Part shown: positions 25,282 through 35,700 of the stretch, piece by piece
Numbering within the stretch: position 1 is the first letter of the stretch
Layout: every line of letters begins with the position of its first letter
Origin: Blastococcus aurantiacus
GTDB taxonomy: Bacteria; Actinomycetota; Actinomycetes; Mycobacteriales; Geodermatophilaceae
Length of the DNA stretch: 64,000 nt
Direction: 5' to 3'
NCBI RefSeq assembly: GCF_900102425.1
Contig: NZ_FNBT01000007.1
Coordinates: forward strand, 1 to 64,000
Program-made: the position numbers and the translations under genes
Notes under the pieces: generated by a model
What the model was told of the DNA's origin: nothing
Database searches by the model: none
What the model saw: the letters and a program-made list of their open reading frames with translations, nothing else

Positions 25282-25665
25282 ATGTCCGCCGCCACCTCCG
25301 AGCCCGCTCTCGACCCCGAGGTCGCCGCGCTGCTGCGCCGCGACCCCCTCGGCCTGGTGACCGCGGTCGTCCAGCAGCACGACACCCGCGAGGTGCTCAT
25401 GGTGGCGTGGATGGACGACGAGGCGCTGCGCCGCACGCTGACCACCGGCCGGGCCACCTACTGGTCGCGCAGCCGGCAGGAGTACTGGATCAAGGGCGAG
25501 ACCTCGGGCAACCGGCAGTGGGTGCAGGAGGTGCGCGTGGACTGCGACGGCGACACCCTGCTGCTCCTCGTCGACCAGGAGGGCGCGGCCTGCCACACCG
25601 GCGAGCGCAGCTGCTTCTACCGCGTGCTGCCGTCGGTCACCGCGGACCGGACGGCCGGCGCATGA
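25282..25665 (+). CDS. hisI: Phosphoribosyl-AMP cyclohydrolase HisI
   Basis: Catalyses the third step of histidine synthesis, opening the PR-AMP adenine ring. The 127-residue protein has [38 protein letters not shown] and the metal-binding block [28 protein letters not shown], with Cys and Asp ligands for zinc and magnesium. It is the stand-alone form without a fused HisE domain. It begins the hisI-trpE-membrane protein unit; the stop overlaps trpE (ATGA). Confidence 0.95.
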   Translation: MSAATSEPALDPEVAALLRRDPLGLVTAVVQQHDTREVLMVAWMDDEALRRTLTTGRATYWSRSRQEYWIKGETSGNRQWVQEVRVDCDGDTLLLLVDQEGAACHTGERSCFYRVLPSVTADRTAGA

Positions 25666-27185
25666 GGTTCGGCGTCGAGATCCCGTCGCGCGAGGAGTTC
25701 TCCCTCGACCGGCCGATGGTCCCCGTGGTGCGCCGGCTGCTCGCCGACAGCGAGACCGCCGTCGGCATCTACCGCAAGCTCGCCGGCAACCGTCCGGGGA
25801 CGGTGCTCCTGGAGTCCGCCGAGCAGGGCCGGCGCTGGGCGCGCTACAGCTTCGTGGGTGCCCGCAGCGCCGGCGTGCTCACCGAGCGCGGAGGTGCCGC
25901 GCTGTGGCTGGGGGAGGAGATCCCCGGCCTCACCGACGACCTGCCGACCGACCCGCTCGCCGCCGTCCGCACCCTGGCCCGCCGGCTGCGCTCGGCGCGC
26001 ACGCCCGGCCTGCCGCCGCTGACCGGCGGCCTGGTCGGCTACCTGGGTTACGACGTCGTCCGACGGCTGGAGCGGCTGCCCGAGACCAGCACCGACGACC
26101 TCGGCATGCCGGAGCTGGCGATGATGCTGGTGACCGACCTGGCGGTCCTCGACCACGCCGACGGCACGGTGCTGCTCATCGCCAACGTGGTCTGCGGGGG
26201 TGGTGAGGGCGGGGGACGTCGTAGTGGCGAGGCCCTCTACGACGACGCGGTGGCCCGGCTCGACGCCATGGAGGCGGACCTGACCCGTGCCGTCCCGCCG
26301 GCGGTCGCCGTGCTGGGGGAACCCCGCGTGCCCGAGGTGACCAGCAACATGGCGCCGGGGATCTACGAGGCGGGCGTGGAGCGGGTGCGCGAGCACATCC
26401 GCGCCGGTGACGCCTTCCAGGTGGTCCTGGCCCAGCGCTTCGAGACCGCGACGACGGCGGACGCGCTGGACCTCTACCGGGTGCTGCGGGCCACCAACCC
26501 CTCGCCGTACATGTACCTGCTGCGCTTCGAGGGCCGGGAGACCCCGTTCGACGTCGTCGGCTCCTCACCGGAGGCGCTGGTGACGGTGACCGGTTCCTCG
26601 GCCGTCGTGCACCCGCCGGCCGGCACCCGGCCGCGCGGGGCCACCCCGGAGGAGGACGTCCGGCTGGCCGAGGGCCTGCTCGCCGACCCCAAGGAGCGCG
26701 CCGAGCACGTCATGCTGGTCGACCTGGCGCGCAACGACCTGGGCCGGGTCTGCGTGCCGGGCTCGGTCGATGTGCCCGACTTCATGCGCGTCGAGCACTA
26801 CAGCCACGTAATGCACCTGGTCTCGACCGTCGCCGGGGAGGTCGCGCCCGAGCACGACGCGCTCGACGTCTTCGACGCCACGTTCCCGGCCGGCACCGTC
26901 TCCGGGGCGCCGAAGCCCCGGGCGATGGAGATCATCGAGTCGCTGGAGCCCACCCGGCGCGCGCTGTACGCCGGCACCGTCGGGTACGTCGACGCCAGCG
27001 GCGACATGGACATGGCCATCGCCATCCGCACCGCCGTGCTGCACGACGGCCGGGCCTACGTGCAGGCCGGCGCGGGCGTCGTCGCCGACAGTGACGCCGC
27101 CACCGAGGAGGCCGAGACCCGGCACAAGGCCCGGGCGGTGCTCTCGGCGATCGCCGCCGCGGAGGGCCTGCGGGAGGTGCGGTGA
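25662..27185 (+). CDS. trpE: Anthranilate synthase component I TrpE
   Basis: Makes anthranilate from chorismate with ammonia from a glutaminase (TrpG, not in this window). The 507-residue protein has the N-terminal regulatory half with [21 protein letters not shown], the tryptophan-feedback type region, and the catalytic half: [82 protein letters not shown] and the C-terminal [22 protein letters not shown]. The P-I-A-G-T-R-P-R-G motif reads P-P-A-G-T-R-P-R-G. The GTGA overlap couples it to the next gene. Confidence 0.95.
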   Translation: MRFGVEIPSREEFSLDRPMVPVVRRLLADSETAVGIYRKLAGNRPGTVLLESAEQGRRWARYSFVGARSAGVLTERGGAALWLGEEIPGLTDDLPTDPLAAVRTLARRLRSARTPGLPPLTGGLVGYLGYDVVRRLERLPETSTDDLGMPELAMMLVTDLAVLDHADGTVLLIANVVCGGGEGGGRRSGEALYDDAVARLDAMEADLTRAVPPAVAVLGEPRVPEVTSNMAPGIYEAGVERVREHIRAGDAFQVVLAQRFETATTADALDLYRVLRATNPSPYMYLLRFEGRETPFDVVGSSPEALVTVTGSSAVVHPPAGTRPRGATPEEDVRLAEGLLADPKERAEHVMLVDLARNDLGRVCVPGSVDVPDFMRVEHYSHVMHLVSTVAGEVAPEHDALDVFDATFPAGTVSGAPKPRAMEIIESLEPTRRALYAGTVGYVDASGDMDMAIAIRTAVLHDGRAYVQAGAGVVADSDAATEEAETRHKARAVLSAIAAAEGLREVR

Positions 27186-27823
27186 CCGGACAGGGCCGCA
27201 GGGAGCTCACCACCGCGGTCCTCGGCGCGGTGGTCGCCGGCGCGCTGGCGCTCATCGCCGGCGGGCAGGCGTGGGCGACCGTGACCGCGCAGCGCCGGGC
27301 TCCGCTGCCGCCGGTGTCGGCCGAGCTGTCCGGCGCCGAGGCCGCCCCGCTCGTGCCGGCCGCCGGCCTGGTGCTGCTGGCCGCGGCCGTCGCCCTGCTG
27401 GCGGTCCGCGGGACCGGCCGGGCGGCGGTGGGGCTGCTCGCGGTGGCGGCCGGCGGCGCGCTCGCCTGGTCCGGGGCGCGGGCGCTGGCCGGCGGTCTGG
27501 ACGACGCCGGCGGCGACCTGCCGGGCCTCGCCGGGGCCACGGTCAGCGACACCTCGGCCGACGTGTCGGCGACCTGGCCGCTGCTCGCGGTCCTGGCCGG
27601 GCTCGTCGCCGTCGCCACCGGCGCGCTCGTCGTGCTCCGCGGGCGCACCTGGCCGGCCATGGGCCGCCGCTACGAGCGCACCGACGCGGCGGCTCCCGCG
27701 ACGGTCGCTGCACCGGCCCGCCCGAGGACCGACGAGGACCGCGCCGTCGACGCGTGGAAGGCGCTCGACCGGGGTGAGGACCCCACCGAGGACCCCACGG
27801 GGACCCCCGGTCGCGACGTATAG
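27182..27823 (+). CDS. Trp-biosynthesis-associated membrane protein (TIGR02234 type)
   Basis: A 213-residue membrane protein between trpE and trpC, the standard location for the actinobacterial Trp_oprn_chp family. It has hydrophobic segments near 11-33 (LTTAVLGAVVAGALALIAGGQAWATV), 58-80, 82-100 and 125-145, and a charged cytosolic C-terminus. WATV is conserved in the family. The function is unknown; it may take part in tryptophan transport or enzyme anchoring. Coupled to trpE. Confidence 0.88.
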   Translation: MTGQGRRELTTAVLGAVVAGALALIAGGQAWATVTAQRRAPLPPVSAELSGAEAAPLVPAAGLVLLAAAVALLAVRGTGRAAVGLLAVAAGGALAWSGARALAGGLDDAGGDLPGLAGATVSDTSADVSATWPLLAVLAGLVAVATGALVVLRGRTWPAMGRRYERTDAAAPATVAAPARPRTDEDRAVDAWKALDRGEDPTEDPTGTPGRDV

Positions 27824-27881
27824 CGGAACCGCAGTGGACCGGCCGCACCGCCCCCTGACCGGGCCGGATCGGCAGCGGTCC

Positions 27882-27887
27882 TAGAGT
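27882..27887 (+). promoter_or_regulatory. Candidate -10 hexamer upstream of trpC
   Basis: TAGAGT in the 155-bp gap before trpC. Start of transcription would be near 27894, leaving about an 85-nt leader. The leader has no Trp-codon run, so an attenuator peptide is not supported. Confidence 0.4.
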
Positions 27888-27978
27888 GAGGCCACCGATC
27901 CGGCTGGTGAGGGGACGACGTGCGACAGGCAGTGGAGACGAGCGGCGGACAGGCATCCGCCCCGGCTGGGACGACCCC

Positions 27979-28788
27979 GTGAGCGTCCTCGACCAGATCG
28001 TCGCCGGCGTCCGCGAGGACCTCGCCGCCCGCGAGGCGCTCGTCCCGCTGGCCGAGGTCAAGGCGGCCGCCCTCGACGCCCGGCCGGCGCTGAACGCCCT
28101 CGCCGCGCTCCGGGCTCCCGGCGTCGGGGTCATCGCCGAGGTCAAGCGCCGCAGCCCCTCCAAGGGCGAGCTGGCCGACATCCCCGACCCCGCGGAGCTC
28201 GCCCGCCAGTACGCCGCCGGCGGGGCCAGGGTCATCTCCGTGCTCACCGAGCGCCGCCGCTTCGGGGGCTCGCAGGCCGACCTGGACGCCGTGCGCGCCG
28301 TCGTCGACGTGCCGATCCTGTGCAAGGACTTCGTGGTCAGCAGCTACCAGGTGCACGAGGCCCGCGCCCACGGGGCCGACGTCGTCCTGCTGATCGTCGC
28401 TGCACTGGAGCAGAACGTGCTCACCGGCCTGCTCGAGCGGGTGGAGTCCCTGGGCATGACGGCGCTGGTCGAGGTGCACACCGAGGCCGAGGCCGACCGC
28501 GCGCTGTCCGCCGGTGCCGCCGTCATCGGCGTCAACGCCCGCGACCTCACCACGCTCGAGGTCGACCGCTCCACCTTCGAGAAGATCGCCCCCGGGCTGC
28601 CCTCGGAGGTGGTCAAGATCGCCGAGTCCGGCGTCCGCGGGCCGCACGACCTCATCGGCTACGCCGCCGCCGGCGCCGACGCGGTGCTCGTGGGGGAGGG
28701 GCTGGTCACCGCCGGCGACGCCCGCCAGGCCGTGGCCGACCTGGTGACGGCGGGAGCCCACCCCGCCACGCCGCGTACCAGCCGCTAA
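27979..28788 (+). CDS. trpC: Indole-3-glycerol phosphate synthase TrpC
   Basis: Converts CdRP to indole-3-glycerol phosphate. The 269-residue (beta/alpha)8 protein has [15 protein letters not shown] (catalytic Lys and Glu region), [42 protein letters not shown] and [14 protein letters not shown]. It is a single-function enzyme without a fused TrpF. The GTG start at 27979 gives [15 protein letters not shown], the usual beginning; the frame is open further upstream without a plausible start. Confidence 0.94.
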   Translation: MSVLDQIVAGVREDLAAREALVPLAEVKAAALDARPALNALAALRAPGVGVIAEVKRRSPSKGELADIPDPAELARQYAAGGARVISVLTERRRFGGSQADLDAVRAVVDVPILCKDFVVSSYQVHEARAHGADVVLLIVAALEQNVLTGLLERVESLGMTALVEVHTEAEADRALSAGAAVIGVNARDLTTLEVDRSTFEKIAPGLPSEVVKIAESGVRGPHDLIGYAAAGADAVLVGEGLVTAGDARQAVADLVTAGAHPATPRTSR

Positions 28789-28819
28789 CCCCCTGCGCCT
28801 GCTGTCCGCTGTCACGCGC

Positions 28820-28825
28820 GACACT
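28820..28825 (+). promoter_or_regulatory. Candidate leaderless -10 hexamer for trpB
   Basis: GACACT, 6 nt before the ATG at 28832. Weak first base. Confidence 0.4.
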
Positions 28826-28831
28826 GGGGGC

Positions 28832-30223
28832 ATGACGACGACCAGCCCGCCGCAGCCCGGAGAACTCTCTCTGCCGGCGCGCCCGGGCTGGCCGGACGAG
28901 ACGGGGCACTTCGGCATCTTCGGCGGCCGCTTCGTGCCCGAGGCGCTCATCGCCGCGCTCGACGAGCTGACCGAGGCCTACGAGGCCATGCGCGTCGACC
29001 CCGCCTTCCTCGAGGAGTTCGCCCGGCTGCAGCGCGACTACACCGGACGGCCCAGCCCCGTCACCGAGGTGCCCAAGTTCGCCGAGCACTGCGGTGGCGC
29101 CCGGGTGCTGCTCAAGCGCGAGGACCTGAACCACACCGGCTCACACAAGATCAACAACGTGCTCGGCCAGGCGCTGCTGACCAAGCGGATCGGCAAGAGC
29201 CGGGTCATCGCCGAGACCGGGGCCGGGCAGCACGGCGTCGCGACCGCGACGGCCGCCGCCCTCATGGGCCTGTCGTGCACCGTGTACATGGGCGAGGAGG
29301 ACACCCGCCGGCAGGCGCTCAACGTCGCCCGCATGCGGCTGCTCGGCGCCGAGGTCATCCCGGTGACCACTGGCTCCCGCACCCTCAAGGACGCGATCAA
29401 CGAGGCGTTCCGCGACTGGGTCACCAACGTGGAGACGACGAACTACGTGTTCGGCACCGTCGCCGGCCCGCACCCCTTCCCGGCCATGGTGCGGGACTTC
29501 CAGCGGGTGATCGGCGACGAGGCGCGCGTGCAGGTGCTCGAGCGCGAGGGGCGGCTGCCCGACGCCGTCCTGGCCTGCGTCGGTGGCGGGTCCAACGCCA
29601 TCGGGATCTTCACCGCGTTCGTCCCCGACGACGGCGTCCGGCTCATCGGCTTCGAGGCCGGGGGCGACGGCGTCGAGACGGGCCGCCATGCCGCCACGAT
29701 CACCGGGGGGACGCCGGGCGTGCTGCACGGCGCGCGGTCCTACCTGCTGCAGGACGACAACGGGCAGACCATCGAGTCGCACTCGATCAGCGCCGGTCTG
29801 GACTACCCGGGCGTGGGCCCCGAGCACTCCTACCTGAACGACATCGGCCGTGCCGAGTACCGCCCGATCACCGACGCGGAGGCGATGGAGGCGTTCGCGC
29901 TGCTCTGCCGCACCGAGGGCATCATCCCGGCGATCGAGTCCGCGCACGCCCTGGCCGGGGCGATGAAGCTCGGCCGGGAGGTCGGGCCGGGTGCGCTGCT
30001 GCTGGTGAACCTGTCCGGCCGCGGCGACAAGGACGTCGAGACGGCGTCGGCATGGTTCGAGCTCGGCGAGGAGGCGGCGCCGACCGACGAGGACGACCGT
30101 GCTGTCGAGGTGGGGCGCGGAGCCGACCCGGGCCCCGGCCTGGACACCGACCAGCAGCCCACCGAGGGCGCGGTCAGCAACGACGGGGCCGTCGCCGGTC
30201 CCGAGGCGGGGGAGACGGCATGA
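28832..30223 (+). CDS. trpB: Tryptophan synthase beta subunit TrpB, with C-terminal acidic extension
   Basis: PLP enzyme making tryptophan from indole and serine. The 463-residue protein has the PLP lysine in HTGSHKINN (Lys106), [28 protein letters not shown] (phosphate-binding Gly loop), and [16 protein letters not shown] near 395-410, where typical TrpB proteins end. About 50 more residues follow: acidic, Asp/Glu/Gly-rich, apparently disordered ([20 protein letters not shown]). The extension is not a known catalytic part. Translationally coupled to trpA by ATGA. Confidence 0.95.
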   Translation: MTTTSPPQPGELSLPARPGWPDETGHFGIFGGRFVPEALIAALDELTEAYEAMRVDPAFLEEFARLQRDYTGRPSPVTEVPKFAEHCGGARVLLKREDLNHTGSHKINNVLGQALLTKRIGKSRVIAETGAGQHGVATATAAALMGLSCTVYMGEEDTRRQALNVARMRLLGAEVIPVTTGSRTLKDAINEAFRDWVTNVETTNYVFGTVAGPHPFPAMVRDFQRVIGDEARVQVLEREGRLPDAVLACVGGGSNAIGIFTAFVPDDGVRLIGFEAGGDGVETGRHAATITGGTPGVLHGARSYLLQDDNGQTIESHSISAGLDYPGVGPEHSYLNDIGRAEYRPITDAEAMEAFALLCRTEGIIPAIESAHALAGAMKLGREVGPGALLLVNLSGRGDKDVETASAWFELGEEAAPTDEDDRAVEVGRGADPGPGLDTDQQPTEGAVSNDGAVAGPEAGETA

Positions 30224-31020
30224 GCGGGCTCGCGGAGCGGATCGCCGCGGCGAAGGCCGAGGGGCGGGCCGCGCTCATCGGCTACCTGCCCGTCGGCTAC
30301 CCCGACGTCGATGCCTCGATCGAGGCCATGGTGGCCATGGTCGAGGCCGGCGCCGACGCCATCGAGATCGGCGTCCCCTACAGCGATCCGGGCATCGACG
30401 GGCCGGTCATCCAGGAGGCCGTCGACGTTGCCGTCCGTGCCGGGGTCGGGATGCGCGACGTCCTGAAGGCCGTCGAGGCGGTGTCCGGCGCCGGGGCGGT
30501 GGCCGTGGTGATGAGCTACTGGAACCCGATCGAGCGCTACGGCGTCGAGCGGTTCGCCACCGACCTGGCCGCGGCCGGGGGGGCGGGCGCCATCACCCCC
30601 GACCTCATCCCCGACGAGGCCGGCGAGTGGATCGCCGCCAGCGACCGGGCCGGCCTCGACCGGGTCTTCCTGGTGGCGCCGTCGTCGACCGACGCCCGGC
30701 TGCGCTCGACGACCGCGGCGAGCCGCGGATTCGTGTACGTCGCCTCGACCATGGGCGTGACCGGCGCGCGGGACACCGTGAGCGACGCGGCCCGGACGCT
30801 CGTGGACCGCACCCGCGAGGCGCGGCCGGACATCGCGCTCTGCGTGGGACTCGGTGTCTCGAACGGCGCCCAGGCCGCGGAGCTCGCCGCGTTCGCCGAC
30901 GGCGTCATCGTCGGCTCGGCCTACGTGCGGGAGATGCTCGAGGGGCGGGGAGCCGACGGCGTCCGCGCCCTCACCGCCGACCTGGCCGCGGGCGTCCGCC
31001 GGGCGGGGGTGCCGGCATGA
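30220..31020 (+). CDS. trpA: Tryptophan synthase alpha subunit TrpA
   Basis: Cleaves indole-3-glycerol phosphate and passes indole to TrpB. The 266-residue barrel starts [29 protein letters not shown] and has the catalytic Glu in [21 protein letters not shown], the Asp in [26 protein letters not shown] and the phosphate-binding [12 protein letters not shown]. The usual D-P in A-D-G-P reads I-D-G-P, within family variation. It overlaps trpB and lgt with ATGA at both ends, so lgt is in the trp operon. Confidence 0.95.
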   Translation: MSGLAERIAAAKAEGRAALIGYLPVGYPDVDASIEAMVAMVEAGADAIEIGVPYSDPGIDGPVIQEAVDVAVRAGVGMRDVLKAVEAVSGAGAVAVVMSYWNPIERYGVERFATDLAAAGGAGAITPDLIPDEAGEWIAASDRAGLDRVFLVAPSSTDARLRSTTAASRGFVYVASTMGVTGARDTVSDAARTLVDRTREARPDIALCVGLGVSNGAQAAELAAFADGVIVGSAYVREMLEGRGADGVRALTADLAAGVRRAGVPA

Positions 31021-31946
31021 CCCTGCTCGCCTCGATCCCGAGCCCCGCGCAGGGCGTCTGGGAGCTCGGCCCGTTCCCGCTGCGCGCCTACGCCTTCGCC
31101 ATCATCGCCGGCATCGTCGCCGCCGCCTGGCTGACCGACAAGCGCTGGATCGCCCGGGGCGGGGCGCCCGGCGACGTGCTGGACATCGCCACGTGGGCCG
31201 TGCCTTTCGGCATCATCGGCGGCCGTATCTACCACGTGATCACCAGCCCGCAGGCCTACTTCGGCGAGGGCGGCGACCCGTTGCGCGCCTTCGCGATCTG
31301 GGAGGGCGGCCTCGGCATCTGGGGTGCCATCTTCTTCGGCGGGGTCGGCGCCTGGATCGCCTGCCGGCGCCGGGGCATCCCGCTGCCGGCCTTCGCCGAC
31401 GCCGTCGCGCCCGGCCTCCTGGTCGCCCAGGCCATCGGCCGCCTCGGCAACTGGTTCAACCAGGAGCTCTTCGGCCGCCCGACCGATCTGCCCTGGGCGC
31501 TGGAGATCGACCCGGTGCACCGGCCCTCGGAGTACCTCGACGTGGCCACCTTCCACCCGGCGTTCCTGTACGAGCTGCTGTGGAACCTGGCGGCCGCCGC
31601 GGTCGTGATCTGGGCCGACCGTCGGTTCCGGCTCTCGCACGGCCGCGCCTTCGCGCTGTACGTCGCGCTCTACTGCACGGGTCGGCTGTGGATCGAGCTG
31701 CTGCGCATCGACGACGCCAACCGGTTCCTCGGCGTCCGGATCAACGTGTTCACCGCCGTCGTCGTCGGCCTGCTCGCAGTCGCCTACTTCGTGTGGCAGC
31801 GCGGCCGGCCCCGTGAGGTCGTCACCCGCGGCGAGGAGTTCGCCGCCGCGGAGCGCGCGTCGACGGCGGCGGACCCGGAGGGTGCGCCGGCCGGCGAGCC
31901 GGAGGTCGTCCGCGCGGACGACCATCGCCCCGCCGAACCGACCTGA
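31017..31946 (+). CDS. lgt: Prolipoprotein diacylglyceryl transferase Lgt
   Basis: Integral membrane enzyme that adds diacylglycerol to the lipobox Cys of pre-lipoproteins. The 309-residue protein has seven likely membrane segments, starting with LRAYAFAIIAGIVAAAWLTD. The signature IGRLGNWFNQELFGRPTD is present, and FPLRAYAFAIIAG, FGIIGGRIYHV and FAIWEGGLGIWGA are the conserved catalytic loops. The C-terminal about 40 residues are charged and Ala/Glu-rich, common in actinobacterial Lgt. The lipoprotein substrate-binding protein of the Liv transporter in this window is a likely client. Confidence 0.95.
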   Translation: MTLLASIPSPAQGVWELGPFPLRAYAFAIIAGIVAAAWLTDKRWIARGGAPGDVLDIATWAVPFGIIGGRIYHVITSPQAYFGEGGDPLRAFAIWEGGLGIWGAIFFGGVGAWIACRRRGIPLPAFADAVAPGLLVAQAIGRLGNWFNQELFGRPTDLPWALEIDPVHRPSEYLDVATFHPAFLYELLWNLAAAAVVIWADRRFRLSHGRAFALYVALYCTGRLWIELLRIDDANRFLGVRINVFTAVVVGLLAVAYFVWQRGRPREVVTRGEEFAAAERASTAADPEGAPAGEPEVVRADDHRPAEPT

Positions 31947-31955
31947 GCGGCCGCC

Positions 31956-32199
31956 TCAGCGCACCGCCTGCCCGACGAGCTCGGTCAGCGCCGCCTCGCC
32001 CGCCGGGCCGAGGCTCGTCAGTGCCCAGGAGTGGGCCACATGCCGCTGTCCTCGTCGAGGGACGCGGCCTCGTCGAACCCGAAGACCGAGTACCGGGTCT
32101 TGTCCGCCAGGCCGCTGCGGAAGAAGCAGAGCACCTTGCCGTCGCGCGCTCCTCCGCGGAGAAGCCCTCCGTCGCGGTGGTGCCCTTCTTCGCCGTCAC
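31956..32199 (-). pseudogene. Broken DUF1801 gene: internal deletion and frameshift
   Basis: The reverse strand starts with a good RBS (gggagga) and GTG at 32199 and encodes VTAKKGTTATEGFSAEERA, the normal beginning of a DUF1801/YdhG-like protein. After about 20 codons the family's next roughly 55 residues are missing and the reading continues in another frame as ARDGKVLCFFRSGLADKTRY-SVFGFDEAASLDEDSGMWPT, then shifts frame again to WALTSLGPAGEAALTELVGQAVR and stop at 31956. Family members are about 145 residues; here 80 remain in three frames. The deletion joins at a GCGCGC repeat. A sequencing or assembly error is possible. Confidence 0.75.
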
Positions 32200-32701
32200 A
32201 GCTGTCCTCCCGGTCGTCGGTGCTGACGCGGCGGGACGCTAGCGGGACGGGCGAGCGGCGGGCTTCTCGATTCCTGACCCGATCGCGCGCCCGGGGATGC
32301 GGAGCGGTCCCGGCTGCGTGAGGATGATCACCGACCGGTTCGCCTGCGGCGCGGCCGATCCGGCCAACGAACGCCGTGTTGCTGCCGACGCGCCGCATCC
32401 TGCGGATTTCGCGTATGAGCCCCGTGTTACGGCTGTGTACGCTTCGCAGCGGGCCCGTCGGCGATCCCGGCCGGGCCCGACCGTCGGACCGGGCCAGCGT
32501 CGCCCCGCGGACGACAGCCCGTCGGATCACCGGTGGGCTCCAGCCTGCCGCACCGGGACCGACGTCCCACCCGGGCTGCCGGCTCTCCGCAGTGCCGTCC
32601 GCAGAACCAGTGCCGTCCGCCGACCCTTGACCACCGGCCCGGGCCCTCAGCCCCGCCCGCCTCCCTCCGGGGACGCGTGCGCCGCCGACGACGGGAGTGA
32701 C
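32200..32701 (+). other. gltB upstream region without a gene
   Basis: About 500 bp with no supportable ORF. An AT-richer stretch near 32401-32455 has TATGAG and GTTACGGCTGTGTACGCT; TACGCT could be a -10 with a leader of about 250 nt before gltB. GTTAC-N6-GTACG faintly resembles one half of a GlnR site, but not enough to call. GC-rich hairpin-prone sequence follows to the gltB RBS. Confidence 0.3.
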
Positions 32702-35700
32702 ATGCCCGACCTCACCGCCCCCGCCGCCCGTAAGTCAGCCGTTCCGTTTTCCGCGGTGCCCGCTGCTTCCGGCCTGTACGACCCGGCCAACGACAAGGAC
32801 GCCTGCGGCGTCGCCTTCGTGGCCGACGCCCGCGGCCGCCGGTCGCGCGACATCGTCGCCAAGGGCCTCACCGCCCTGCACAACCTCGACCACCGCGGCG
32901 CCGCCGGTGCCGAGCCCAACTCGGGCGACGGCGCCGGGATCCTGACCCAGGTGCCCGACGCGCTGCTGCGCGCCTGCGTGGACTTCGACCTGCCACCGGC
33001 CGGCGAGTACGCCGTCGGCATCGCCTTCATGCCCGCCGATGACGCCGAGCGCGCCGCCCGCGTCGAGGAGGTCGCCCGCCTCGCCGACGAGGAAGGGCTG
33101 ACCGTCCTGGGCTGGCGTGACGTGCCGATCGACCCCGAGGGCGCCGACCTCGGCCCCACTGCGCGCGCGGTCATGCCGCACTTCGCCCAGCTGTTCGTGG
33201 CCGAGACCATGGGCGCCCGGGCCGACGAGCGCGCCTTCGGCGGCAACGTGGAATGCCACGGCGTCACCCGGCTCGAGCGGCGCTCCTTCGTGCTGCGCAA
33301 GCGGGCCGAGCGCGCCGCCGTGGACGCGGGCAGTTCGCTGTACATCGCCTCGCTGTCGTCGCGGACGATCACCTACAAGGGCATGCTGACCACCGACCAG
33401 CTGCCGCTGTTCTTCCCCGACCTGCGCGACGACCGCTACGAGTCGGCGATCGCGCTGGTGCACAGCCGGTTCTCCACCAACACCTTTCCGAGCTGGCCGC
33501 TGGCTCACCCGTTCCGCTTCATCGCGCACAACGGCGAGATCAACACCATCAAGGGCAACCGCAACCGCATGCGGGCCCGCGAGGCGAAGCTGGCGACCGA
33601 GTTCTTCGACGGCCCGGCCGGCCCCGCGTCCGAGCTCGGCCTGGAGCGGATCTTCCCGGTCACGGCCAGCGACTTCAGCGACTCGGCCACCTTCGACGAG
33701 GTGCTCGAGCTGCTGCACCTGTCGGGCCGCTCGCTGCCGCACGCCGTCCTGATGATGATCCCGGAGGCGTGGGAGAACCACGACGAGATGGACCCGGCCC
33801 GCCGGGCCTTCTACCGGTTCCACTCCTCGATCATGGAGCCCTGGGACGGGCCGGCCGCGGTCTGCTTCACCGACGGCACGCTCATCGGCGCCGTCCTCGA
33901 CCGCAACGGTCTGCGCCCCGGCCGCTGGTGGCACACCAAGGACGACCTCGTCGTCCTGGCCAGCGAGGTCGGCGTGCTGGACATCCCGGCCGCCGACGTC
34001 GTGGCCAAGGGCCGGCTGCAGCCGGGCCGGATGTTCCTCGTCGACACCGCCTCCGGCCGGATCGTCTCCGACGAGGAGGTCAAGGGCGCGCTGGCCGCCG
34101 AGAACCCCTACGAGGACTGGCTGCACGCCGGTCTCGTGCATCTGCCCACGCTGCCCGAGCGGCGCCGCTCGCGGCCCAGCCACGAGTCCGTCGTCCGCCG
34201 GCAGGCGCTGTTCGGCTACACGGAGGAGGAGCTGCGCATCCTCGTCCAGCCGATGGCGGCCTCCGGTGCGGAGCCGATCGGCTCCATGGGCACCGACACC
34301 CCCATCGCGGCGCTGTCGGACCGCTCGCGGCTGCTCTACGACTACTTCGGGCAGCTGTTCGCCCAGGTGACCAACCCGCCGCTGGACGCCATCCGCGAGG
34401 AGCTCGTCACCAGCCTGGGCCGCACCTTCGGTCCCGAGCAGAACCTGCTGAAGGCGACCCCGGCCTCGGCGCGGCAGGTGTTCCTGCCGTTCCCGGTCAT
34501 CGACAACGACGAGCTGGCCAAGATCCTGCACATCGACGACGACGGCGACCTGCCCGGGTACGCCGCCGTCCGGATCACCGGCCACTTCGACGTCAACGGT
34601 GGCGGCCCCGCGCTGGCCCAGGCCGTCGAGGACCTGCGCACCAAGGTCTCCAAGGCGATCGCGGCCGGCGCCCGCATCATCGTGCTGTCCGACCGGGACT
34701 GCGACGAGAAGCGGGCGCCCATCCCGTCGCTGCTCATGACCGCCGCGGTGCACCACCACCTGGTGCGGCAGAAGACCCGCATGGAGGTCGGGCTGGTCGT
34801 CGAGTCCGGCGACGCCCGCGAGGTGCACCACGTCGCGCTGCTGCTCGGCTACGGCGCGGCCGCGGTCAACCCCTACCTGGCCTTCGAGTCGATCGAGGAC
34901 CTCATCCGCGACGGTGCGCTCACCGGCGTGGAGCCCGCGCAGGCCGTGCGCAACATGGTCAAGGCGCTGGGCAAGGGCGTCCTCAAGGTCATGAGCAAGA
35001 TGGGCATCAGCACCGTCGGCTCGTACACGATGGCGCAGATCTTCGAGGCCGTGGGTCTGTCCCAGGACCTCGTCGACGAGTACTTCACCGGCACCTCCGC
35101 GCCCCTGGGCGGCGTCGGCATCGACGTGCTGGCCGAGGAGGTGGCCATGCGCCACCGCCGCGCCTACCCGGAGAACCCCACCGAGCGCGCGCACCGCCGT
35201 CTCGAGGTGGGCGGGGAGTACCAGTGGCGCCGCGAGGGCGAGATCCACCTGTTCAACCCCGAGACGGTGTTCCTGCTCCAGCACGCCACCCGGTCGCGGC
35301 AGTACGACGTCTTCCAGAAGTACACCGAGGCCGTCGACAAGCTCTCGGAGGACGCCGGCACGCTGCGCGGCCTCTTCGCGCTGAAGACCGGTGTCCGCCC
35401 GCCCGTGCCGATCGACGAGGTCGAGCCGGTCAGCGAGATCGTCAAGCGGTTCCAGACCGGCGCGATGAGCTACGGCTCGATCTCGCAGGAGTCGCACGAG
35501 ACCCTGGCCATCGCCATGAACCGGCTGGGCGGCAAGTCCAACACCGGTGAGGGCGGCGAGGACCCGGCGCGCTTCACCCCCGACCCGAACGGTGACCTGC
35601 GCCGCTCGGCGATCAAGCAGGTGGCCAGCGGCCGGTTCGGCGTGACCAGCGAGTACCTGGTGAACGCCGACGACATCCAGATCAAGATGGCGCAGGGCGC

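Noticed and set aside
27824..27978. Tryptophan attenuator leader before trpC
   Set aside because: No short ORF with adjacent Trp codons; only one Trp codon is in the in-frame upstream extension and no clear competing hairpins.
32401..32460. GlnR binding site before gltB
   Set aside because: GTTAC-N6-GTACG matches one half-site poorly and the second half is missing.
32297..32701. Longer gltB reading frame starting far upstream
   Set aside because: The frame is open to 32297, but GltB is processed so that Cys35 becomes N-terminal; a start at 32702 gives a normal 34-residue propeptide and has a gggag RBS. The extra 135 residues are low-complexity Arg/Pro-rich.
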